Below, in pieces: positions 54,860 through 64,000 of a stretch of 64,000 bases of DNA. How positions within the stretch are numbered: the first letter of the stretch is position 1; each line of letters opens with the position of its first letter. The notes beneath the pieces are model-generated. The model was given only the letters and a program-made list of their open reading frames with translations, had not been told where the DNA came from and did not search any database. The position numbers were made by a program, and so were the translations under genes. This stretch comes from Ailanthus altissimus. Its lineage: Eukaryota > Streptophyta > Magnoliopsida > Sapindales > Simaroubaceae. The stretch lies in the NCBI GenBank assembly GCA_946807835.1, contig OX327696.1:7266501-7330500 (forward strand), given 5' to 3'.

Positions 54860-56030
54860 ACTATACTTAACATTTATATCAAGCACATATAACCCATTGT
54901 ACTTTTTACCATTCATAATCACTATAGACCCTTTAAAAACCTTAGTATTCCTTTTTTTACTTTGAATGAATATCCCACTTTATCTAGCTTACCTCGGAAT
55001 ACCAAATTCCTCTTAACACCAAGAATATGTTACACCAAGTAACTTCCTTACTTTTTCATCATGCAGTCTTAATCTTATACTATTAATTTCCATGACTTTA
55101 CAAGTCATATTGCTATCCATCAATACTTTCAACATTAATGGGATGATAATTGGTAAATAAAGATTTATCTTGATAGATATAAAAAGTGTAGCTAAATCAA
55201 GTATCCACTTACTAGCATACTTTCTTTCAGAAGCTACCAAGGTTTCTACAATATCATAATCCTCCTCATACACTATTGTAATTTCACCTTCTCTTTTCTT
55301 TTCATTCTTCATGCCCTTATAAAGTATCCTTCTTTCTTGTAACCAAAGTACTTTCTAGATTTTCCCTTTGATTGATTGTTCTTCTCATCTCTATTCTCAA
55401 TCATTCACCTTACAGTATGGACCATTATAGTATTTGTAGGCTCTCATATTTTTTTTAATTCTTTTAAGTTCAATAAGGCTTTAATATCAATCATTGTTAA
55501 AGTTTATCTATCATACATGAATGTATCCACGAAGAACTCATACTTTTCTAGTAGAGAACTCAATAAGATAATCTCCATGTTTTCATCTTTTGTCTTGATG
55601 TCTATTATCTCAAGATTGATGATAATCTTATTGAAGATATCAATGTAGTTTTTAATCGAATTGTCTTTAGCCATAGACAACTGATACAACTTCTTCTTGA
55701 TATGCAGATGATTCGCCAAGGACTTCATCATGTATAGATTATTAAGCTTGTTTCAATGACCAATTAATGTTTTCTCTCTAGTAACTTTTCGTTGAACATC
55801 ATCACTCAATGAAAAAACTAACATACTATGGAATCTCTTCTAAATAATTTATAACAAGATTAAGATTTAAGTATCCTAGGTTTCTTCTCTTTACTAGTTG
55901 TTACTTGAGTCTCATCAATGACTAAATCTAACCATTGACTCACCAATAATATCATTACCTTCACCTTCCATGATTGAAATTATTATGTCTATTAAACTTC
56001 TTAACTTCATGCTTGTGATATACCATAATC
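54860..56030 (-). pseudogene. Gag and protease remnant of the 5'-only family 1 copy
   Basis: 55731-55504 encodes MKSLANHLHIKKKLYQLSMA and then IILLSSLLEKYEFFVDTF, collinear with Gag of the complete copy. 55312-55013 carries the protease region, where the Asp-Ser-Gly site reads WILDLATLFI (Asp kept, Ser-Gly lost), and the pre-integrase start SNMTCKVMEINSIRLRLHDE. Frame changes elsewhere. Confidence 0.75.
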
Positions 56031-56403
56031 AAATAATCTTAGCTCTAATACTACTTATTAGAATTTTTAGTGCTTGCAAAAGTCTTCTCCTACAAGTGTT
56101 TAAGAATATAAACGATCACAAAAAAAAAAGAGAGAAAACAAATAAACACACACAAGGCACAATAATATTCGTGGTTTGACAACTTGCTTAAGTCCTCGGT
56201 GGATCATAGGATCATAACTTCTTTTATTTAAAGTGATTACCAACGAATTACTCATGATCATAAAGATCTCTCAAGAGATTACAAGAAATACCCAATAGAT
56301 CAAGCTTCCTAAAGTCCATAACAACTCTCTTTTGTACTCAGTACTCAATCACTATCTAAGCTCTCTATTCGCTCTCTCTTGATTGTTTATTGTTGCTTAC
56401 CAC

Positions 56404-58654
56404 TGTTGTGTGATATGGTGTGTGATGTGTATAGATGTATATAATTTCAAAAATTAAATACGCAACGAAAGTATTCATACATATTAAACAATATGTAACA
56501 TATTCAAGCATGTATGATCATTCAAGTACATATATATCTCATATATATATTTCATGCATGATATAAAATGAATAACAAATAAATAACCTACCCGAATATA
56601 AAGGTAGCTTTACAATTCTTCAAGAACTCCAAGCTTCAATTTGTTGAGCTAACCTTGAAGTGTTCCCTTGCACAATTCTAGTTCACAACTAAATCCGGTG
56701 GGATTGTGAAGCTAGAATGGCAGCCTTGAATTTCCAGAAAATGATTGTTTTAACACTTAAAACAATTTGTCCTTATGATTACTACCAAGAGATGAGAAGA
56801 ATTAGGTGTTTTCTATAGTTTTTTACAACTCTATATGTTGTAGCTTGGTAAGCCTTTGCATTTTCTCTCAACACTTTGAGAAAAACACTTAGGAAAAGCT
56901 CTCAATTCTCTTTCCTTTCTCCTAGAACGAATCTCACTCTATCTTGCACACATTGAACTCTTTCAATTCTTTCTTAAGTGCAAAGAATGATTTCTCTTAG
57001 TGCTCCACCACCACTTAACCATGTTTGCCATTACAAACATTAATCTATCATATTTTTCACTCACCAATTTGATTCAACCAATTGAATCAATTTCTAGAGA
57101 GTAAATAGCATTTAATCAATGTTAAGTGGTTTTACCACTTCCTTAGTGCATCATTTAAGAATTACAAAGTGGTAAACTTTCCTTATTATTAATAACAAGT
57201 GCATTCTCCATTAGTAAATGGTGTTTGCCACTTATTCCAATTAATAATAATAATTTGATTAATATATAAAATATTAATAATTCAAAACTATTTTGAATAT
57301 TTACATTTACCATATATGTATTTACCAAGCAAGGTAAATAGGTAAATACATGGTAAATAATTTATGGAGCAAGATTATGTCACTTGTCAATTTCTTATTG
57401 GTTAACAACTCTTGTAAACCAATAATGTGTTTTACCTTCAATTATTGACAAGTGAATGATAAAAGAAACCTATAAACATTTTTTATTTTGCTGGAAATTG
57501 TTGGATTAATTATTCAATCCAATTCGCCGCCCCAGTGCACAACGAGTACACTTCATATTGTGAAACTCTCTAGGTCCATGCCCGATTTGTCATATGAAAC
57601 TATTTCACACGTCCGTGAACAATGTCCCACACACATGTTACAGATATTACAAAACGGCGCATTAGACCATACAAGTTGAGGTTATAACATATTCGTATAA
57701 TCCTTCCATCATAAATAACCTAGAAGAGCGGAGATATAGATCAACACCGTCAAGTCTCCACGTGCTCAACCATAAACTTATCTCTAGATTTGTATTTCAA
57801 TAAATAATATCCGTAAACACTTTCACGATATTATTTTCCCAAGAAATTCTTGGATGTCTGCTTATGGCCATAAGACTTTCTAAAATACAACCTTGGAGTT
57901 GCAGGATATTTTACTCACCCAATTGAGTTGATGGATCCCATATCTGTACACACCGGACTCCATTAGCATTGGACCATACCCAGCGACATCCAGCGGTCAG
58001 ACCATGAAAGGTATCTAACATGTGTGGAACCAAAGTATGATGGATCACTAACAAGTCCACCGTGGCACTCAAGTCTAAGGACCACGAATACTACTCAACT
58101 CGAAAGATCCTCCATTGACGGCTTTATGGGATGTCTATTGGAGATCTTTGTGAGTTTGTTCAATATTCAGTCCTTACTGAATACTTGTATCTCTATACGA
58201 GTTTCCACTAAACTCATGGTCTGCTAAGACTAACCATCTGGACTATCCAGATATAGACATACACTGATCTATATATATATTAAGATCTTCACTAGCAGAC
58301 CCGCATTAGTGAAGGTAGATCAGGAACATTAAATTTAAGAACATATTTGCATAACAACATTTCTTAGCACCATTTGCAACCCATTGCAACTATGTCATTA
58401 TTAATATATTCTTAGGTCTTTGTCCCATTTCAGACAAGGCTCTAACTCTTTAGATTTTACTAACTCTTAGTTCTAATCTAAACTCCTTTAGATCAGATCT
58501 AAACTCTTTCAAATCATACAATGTCTAAAACGTTACAAGCATCTTACCATATTTATAAATAAAATAATTAGTGATATACTGAAATCATAAATGTATAAAC
58601 ATAAAGCAAATATTTATACATAAAAGGGATGGCACGTAAGCACAAATCCCAACA
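56404..58654. mobile_element. Solo LTR, 2251 bp (family D), TSD ACCAC
   Basis: Ends TGTTGTGTG ... AAATCCCAACA are flanked by perfect ACCAC (56399-56403 and 58655-58659). The block is similar along its length to 23479-25704 and contains no gag or pol. Because the insertion site is inside a family 1 LTR, the interrupted LTR can be rejoined to a normal length. Both TG...CA termini are intact here, which fixes the family's true ends. Confidence 0.9.
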
Positions 58655-59079
58655 ACCACCCCAATAGCTTTACAATGTTATATATAGACTCCTAGACGTC
58701 CCTAGAAATCCTATTTCTTGTTGGAATAGGAGTTAATATATAAGGGAATAAAAAACTGACTCAAATAAATTGAATCACATGTAAAATAGGAAAGCACAAA
58801 AATTGACGTCGTGGCGACGTTACGACATCGAGGTTGCATCCCGGTGCCACGAATGCTAATGCGGAGCTACCATGGCTACATTGCAGCACAACCAGTATCT
58901 GTAGGCTTGGCACCGTGGCCTCAAGGGCTAGAGATGCATCCTTTGCATGTTTCAATCCCTTCTCGCTTTTAACTCTTCGTTTCACTCCATTTTTTGTTCG
59001 TTTAATGCATTCTCGACCACATGTCATTTTTTCATTAGTCATCAACTCAAAGTTATTCTTAAACACGATTTTAAATTAC

Positions 59080-59180
59080 CAAATTCTAATTGTATACTTA
59101 TTTAAATATAAGACAAAACCATTTTTCTTTTAGGATCGGTTGACAGATATTAAGATTGGACATTTTATTGATTGTATATA
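59080..59180. repeat. Fragment related to the 53.9-kb repeat
   Basis: TATACTTATTTAAATATAAG ... GGTTGACAGATATTAAGATT matches 53930-53990. It lies directly right of the family 1 LTR end. Confidence 0.6.
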
Positions 59181-59689
59181 TATAATTAAAAAACATGATC
59201 AAACTTTCAAAATTTATTGAAAATAAATGGAATAATATGGGTGAAAAAAGTAAAAGAAATAGATTAGTGATTCTAGATTAAATTCTTTGAAGGGTGGGTA
59301 CAGGTTATAATCCAAAAATTGTATAGTACTATTGGATTGCTTTAGCTGCTCAACGAGAACGGATCGCTACATAAGTGGAATGATGAGAGTTGATTCGCCA
59401 AATGACTCAGTACGTAGGCTGCTGTGGATTACAATGATGACTCAAGCCAACTTTGTGATTCTTTTGTGGAGATGTTATTGTTACAATCATAACTGTTAAC
59501 ACTAAATATTAGGGTAAGACTACATCTTCCTAAATATCACGTATTTATCCCCAACTTTGCCTCTTTGCTAGAATGCCTAGGGCACGGTTCACAATTTAAA
59601 ATTGCTCTGGCCAAAAATTGGCTCGTGTTATAAAGTAAATTGATTCCACCACTTTAATATGTCAATGGCATTTATAGCATGGACACTAT
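59181..59689. other. Gene-free interval
   Basis: Single-copy within this window, AT-rich, no conserved frame. Slightly higher GC at 59345-59460. Confidence 0.5.
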
Positions 59690-60995
59690 GATTTTTCATT
59701 GACTATTTATTGACTAATTGTTGTATTTAACACTTAAATATAGACATTTACGCATTCCCGTAGTGGTGCTGAATATTATTAGATTAAACACTTTAATCTG
59801 GCACGCTGCCCCAGTGCACCACGAGTACACTCTATATTGCAGGACTCCCTAAGTCTACGCCAGATTCATCAAATGAAACTATTCCATGAGTTCGTGAAAA
59901 ATGCTCCACACACATATCACGGATATATAAATCAGCGTATTGAACCATACAAGTTGAGGTTACAATGCATACATATAGCCCTCTGTCATAATATCCTGGA
60001 TGTGCGGGGATATAGATTATCACCATCAAATCCCCTAGTGCTCATCCATATCTTATCTCCAGACTTGTATCTCACTGAACAATATGTGCAAACCCCTTTG
60101 CTATATTGTTCCACCTTGGAAGAACTCATTCTCGGATTAATGCTTGTGACCACAATACTTTTCAAGATACAATCTCGAAGCATCTGGATATCTAATTCCC
60201 TATGCGAGCTAATGGATCTCATATCTGTACACACCAAACTCCATAAGTATCGAACCATACCCAATAACATCCAACGATTACACCATGAAAGGTCTGTGAC
60301 GTGCGTGGAACTAAAGTATGGTGGATTACTTACAAGCCTACCGTGGCACTCAGGTCAAAACACCACGTATACTACTCAACTCAAGAGGACCCTCCGTTAA
60401 TGGCTTACATAGGGTGTCTATCGGAGACCCTCGTGAGTCTGTCACATATCTAGTCCTAACTGGATACCCATATATCAATTCGAGCTCTAAGCTCACCGTC
60501 AGCTAGGAACGACCATCTATACCTTATAGGTATGACATATGCTAATATACATATATATATATAAAGGTATCCACCGATAAACCCGTGTCGATAGAATTAG
60601 ATCAGAGATAATTATTCGAGAACATACTTGCGTAACTAGCATTTCCTAGCACCCGATTGCAACTCTTACAATTATGCAGTTACTAGTATATTCTCAGGTC
60701 TATGTCCTATTACAAACAAGGCCCTAACTATTGTATCTTTGCTGAGTATTTTAACCAGCTAACACTTAACTGTGCTATACATTTAGCATTTATATCTCTC
60801 AGTGTGGCTTACTATGAGCTCTTATCTAAAATCCTTTAGATCTTATATGAACTCCTTCAGATCGTATAATGTTTGTAACGTTACATTACATAGTACCATA
60901 TAAATGGGTATTAGCGATTTAATGAGAATGTATACTTGTATAAATACATAAGTATATGTACATTTAGAGATGACACATAAGTACTAACCTTAACA
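59690..60995. repeat. Long LTR (family D), left-truncated third copy
   Basis: From about 59690 the sequence follows the right half of 23479-25704 (CTGCCCCAGTGCACCACGAG, GGGGATATAGATTATCACCA, ATGACACATAAGTACTAACC) to the terminal CTTAACA at 60995. Family 1 zinc-knuckle sequence starts immediately after, so this copy also sits next to or within a family 1 element. Open frames at 59837-60506 are not conserved in the other copies. Confidence 0.8.
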
Positions 60996-62400
60996 TTATT
61001 ACTGTCAGAAAGATGGACACTTCATAAAGTACTGCCTAGAGAAGAAAGAAAAAGACAAGAAGAATGTGGATGCTATCCCTGCCTACGATGATAGTTGTAA
61101 CTGTACAAAGACTTTAGTCATTATTGATGGTAAGATTACTTAATATTGGTTCTTGATTCTGATTATACTTTTCATATATACCCACATAAGTCATAGTTTG
61201 TCAAATTCTAACCCATTAATTGTGGTAAAGTGTTAATGAGTAATGACGTAACTTATCAAGTTATGGAAATTAGTAGTATCAAATATAGGTTGCAGATGAA
61301 CGAATGAGAGATTTGTCAAAAGTTAGGTAGGTTTCTGACCTCAAGAGGAACTTAATCTCAGTAGGAACTTTAAACCATAATGAGATTCCATCAGGATTGA
61401 CGGAGGGGTTTTGAGAATGTTGAAGGGTTCTATAGTTGTGATGAGAGGTGATAAGTGCAAAGGTGTTTATATGATAAAAAGAGAGGTAGTGAGTAGTTCT
61501 ACAATATTCTCTATAGTTGATGAGAATATGCAAACCAAGTTGTAGCATCTTAAACTAGCACACTTAAGTAAGAGGAACCTGAAAGAGTTATTAGGTCAAA
61601 AGGTGTTTGGTGAGAATAAGTTCCAACTTGGGTATTGGTGGAGAAACTTCAAAAGAAACTAGTGTGGTGCAAATAAGCATATAAGGTTAAGGAGGCGATA
61701 CTAGGAGTAGAGCATACATGATTCAAGGCTAGGCTAGTTGCACAAAGTTTTATTCTGAGAGACGGAATAAACTTTCATGAGATTTTCTCTCCAATAGTCA
61801 AGTACACATCCATTAGGATTTTTTTTAGTTATATGTGCAAACTTTAATTTACATCTAAAGTAGATGGATGAAAAGATAGCTATTTTGCATAAGGAGCTTG
61901 AAGAATAGATTTACATGGTACAACCGTAAGTATTTGTAGAGCTCGAAAAAGAGGACAATGCTTGTTTACTAAAGAAGTTATTATATGGGTTAAAGTAATT
62001 ACTTAGACGGCAGCATAAGAGTTTGATAAGTTTATGATGACTTGTGATTTTAATAAGAGTAAGTATAATGGATGCGTATACTTTAAGAGCTTGAGTAGTG
62101 AGATGATATATTTATTTATGTATCTCGATGACATGTTAATTGTATATAGAGATATGAAAGAAATACAAAAATTGAATAACCAATTGAGTAGCGAGTTTGA
62201 GATGAAGGATCTGGGAATAACGAAGAGGATATTAAGTATGGATATTATGAGAGAAAGAAGAGACGTTATCCTTTTGTCACAGCAGTGATATATATTCAAA
62301 ATTCTAGAGAAGTTTAGTATGTCCAATGCAAAGGCTGTCTCTACTCCTTTAGTTATGTACTTCAAACTTTTAGTATCACAATCGCCAACATCCCTATCTC
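60996..62400 (+). mobile_element. Family 1 copia fragment: zinc knuckle to RT
   Basis: It starts mid-knuckle (YYCQKDGHFIKYC) and continues through protease and pre-integrase (RIDGGVLRMLKGSIVVMRG, MQTKL) to about 61630, then jumps to RT (KARLVAQ at about 61727, then FIFLRDGINFHEIFSP-like sequence), omitting integrase. The RT palm survives in the open frame 62034-62288 as MYLDDMLIVYRDMKEIQKLN with the active-site Asp pair, followed by EFEMKDLGITKRILSMDI. It ends near 62400 after a PLVMYFKLSV-like segment. It is the only family 1 copy in the window that keeps the RT catalytic motif. Confidence 0.8.
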
Positions 62401-62439
62401 ATACTTTGCCGTCATTTTGATTGATTATGATCTGCTTCT

Positions 62440-62625
62440 CACTCGTACCAACTTTCACTATTTCACCGTATACACTACTGTATATGCAAATAATTTCGTA
62501 TACTTAAACAGTATCGTATATATAAATAGTACCGCATACATGAACAATTACACCCTTGTAAATAGTACCCGTAAATGATATACCTTCACTTGAAGTCCTG
62601 AAGTTTTGATACCACTTATTATAGA
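62440..62625 (-). repeat. AACAGTA-rich tract and primer-binding-site remnant
   Basis: Repeated AAATAGTACC / AACAGTATCG units occur on the plus strand (62510-62580), the reverse complement of the ACTGTTTA units at 6645-6810. They are followed by TTTTGATACCACTTATTATA (62606-62625), which on the minus strand reads like a primer-binding site next to an LTR edge. This suggests a decayed minus-strand copia leader. Confidence 0.45.
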
Positions 62626-64000
62626 GATTTATAAGTTGAAGAAGTATCTTATTTTAAAATAATAAAAATGAAAATTGGAGAAAATAAATAACACATAGAT
62701 TTTATGTAAAAAAAACTCTCAAATAAATTAAAATAAAAACTACGAGACAAATGTAAGAAATTTTTATTATGTAAAAAAATGTAAATTACACTGTTTTCTC
62801 TAATTACAAAGAAAAAATAATTTTATCCCTCTCTTATAAATAAAAAATAATACAAAAAAATTATTAAAAATTTACAATTTTTTAAAAATACATCAATTAA
62901 AAGGAGATTTAACTATTTATAAGAGGCTTGAGGCTTCTATTCAAAATTCAGCTACCCCCTAAATCAAACATTTTAGCTTCCATTTTTTTTCTTGCCAGTC
63001 GGCGCCCCTTTAATTTCGGCGTCTCATAAATTTTTTTTGTACCTTGCCGAATTTCATTTCTTCAATTCAATTATCTTTTCCTTTTCCTTTATTTCAAAAG
63101 TGATGGCCCACATATGTCAGGCCACCAACAATCATCTCCAAGTCCATCAAGGATTTTTTTTTTTTTTGTGAGATCTTTTGGATCCATCGATGCTCCAAGA
63201 ATGGCGAGCTCAACGACAGGGGTGTGACTAATTGGAGAAAATCAGTGATGCTTTGAGTTCCTTTTGTAGAATTTTGTTTTAGATGGCTTTTGACTTGTTT
63301 GATGCATTCGCAATATAATTTGGCGTAGGTATTGGCAAATATGGTCCAAGCTTCACAAGAGGTTTTGGCTTGGGCAATACATTTGTAATATATATAAGAT
63401 CAAAGAGAAGTATGAAAGTGAGAATAAAATCCTGAACTAATTATCAAAATAAAAATACTAAGTAAACTCTTTCAAAAAAAAAAAAAAGATTAAGTAACTC
63501 TTAGTATTAAAGATACAACTAACTTACAACAAATAAATATTTAAAACAGCGAGATAATAAATAAACAGTCTTCCAATAATATAAACAAGAGCGAAAAGCA
63601 TTATTTTTGTTACACATCATGCCTTGGATTATGTTCCGACAAATTATGCCATACTCGTTTGATCGTATTGTCTTGTAAAGTCTATATAAGGAGACCGACT
63701 ATACATTGTTATGCACAAGTGAATATGCACAATACCTTCATCAAATTCTCACAATTTTTCATATTTAGGTTTCTCTACAAATTTGCTTCAAAAAAAAAAA
63801 AAAAGAGTTTTCTCTACAAATTAAATAGAGACAAGGACAACGGAGAGAAAATGTGGATGAGAAAAGGAAAATTTTGAAAATAAAAAAGTTAAATCCCGTT
63901 AAACTATCTCCGTAAAATTTGACAGTTAATTCTAACTAGTTGAGGTTGGCAGGGAGGGAAGTAACCGAAAAGATAAAACACAAACATATAAGAAATTTTT
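62626..64000. other. Terminal interval without recognisable gene
   Basis: AT-rich DNA with poly-A/T runs (63158-63168, 63474-63487, 63789-63804). 62626-62960 could be the remains of an LTR. The open frame at 63659-63877 ends in a Lys run from poly-A and is not supported. Confidence 0.5.

Larger units (their letters stand above)
54860..59065 (-). mobile_element. Family 1 copia, 5' part only, with solo LTR nested in its LTR
   Basis: Minus-strand order: 5' LTR (59065-58660 plus 56403-56056, interrupted by 56404-58654), a primer-binding-site remnant (TAGTATTAGAGC, near 56055-56040), gag and protease/pre-integrase remnants down to about 54860. The rest of pol and the 3' LTR are missing. Without the insert the LTR is about 750 bp, in line with 720-730 bp in the complete copy. 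It keeps the GC-richer block (58800-58930) and U5 motif (56169-56212). Confidence 0.75.

Noticed and set aside
1..64000. A new multi-gene defence or metabolic system
   Set aside because: All other recognisable coding DNA is retroelement, LINE or the DUF1985-Ulp1 relic. Only two Kunitz genes remain as host genes, which does not make a system.
1..64000. tRNA, rRNA or organelle-derived inserts
   Set aside because: No cloverleaf-capable or rRNA-like stretch was recognised by eye. A tRNAscan or Infernal run would be needed to exclude short ones.

Overview
The window is AT-rich plant nuclear DNA, almost certainly from a eudicot and probably a rosid. The evidence is plant-type Ty1/copia retrotransposons, a plant L1 LINE, a DUF1985/Ulp1 gene of the kind carried by plant transposons, and two Kunitz-type (miraculin / 21 kDa seed albumin-like) inhibitor genes. 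The exact order is not determinable; Sapindales or Malvales is a weak guess from the Kunitz proteins. Only one gene looks intact: the intronless Kunitz inhibitor at 20697-21341 (+). Nearly everything else is mobile-element sequence in layers of nested insertion, all of it broken by stops, frameshifts and deletions.

Layout. 1-4550: a 16-bp tandem array, then a decayed multi-exon DUF1985-Ulp1 protease gene (-) with a GC-rich hairpin at its 5' side. 4554-19032: three or more copies of one copia family, here called family 1. They are a 3' fragment (4830-5670), a complete LTR-to-LTR copy with ACCAA target duplication (7868-12892, -), an LTR fragment (about 13590-13939) and a copy with ATAAT duplication (15303-19027, +). 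They are interspersed with duplicated non-coding blocks. 19033-21470: the intact Kunitz gene, with two RY (CATGCATG) boxes and a TATA box. 21655-28577: a gutted copia (family 2, +) with a 2.2-kb solo LTR in its gag (GTTCT duplication). 28632-40704: Sirevirus-like copia DNA, one + copy facing a - strand array LTR-internal-LTR-internal, with a 213-bp TRIM-like insertion in one LTR. 40705-51110: an L1 LINE (-) split within ORF1 by a copia with 1.6-kb LTRs (45433-50577). 52511-53130: a second Kunitz gene (-), dead by three separate lesions. 53330-54540: a tandem non-coding duplication. 54860-59065: another family 1 copia (-) whose LTR holds a 2251-bp solo LTR (ACCAC duplication). 59690-62400: a third copy of that long LTR next to a family 1 fragment (+). 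The last 1.4 kb has no recognisable gene.

The Kunitz genes are the only host genes recognised. The two lie 31 kb apart in opposite orientation, a small cluster that retrotransposons have pulled apart and partly destroyed. I found no operon-like or multi-gene system. The most informative signals are the nested insertion order, which target duplications and restored reading frames support, the promoter structure of the live Kunitz gene, and several non-coding repeats that the annotated families do not explain.
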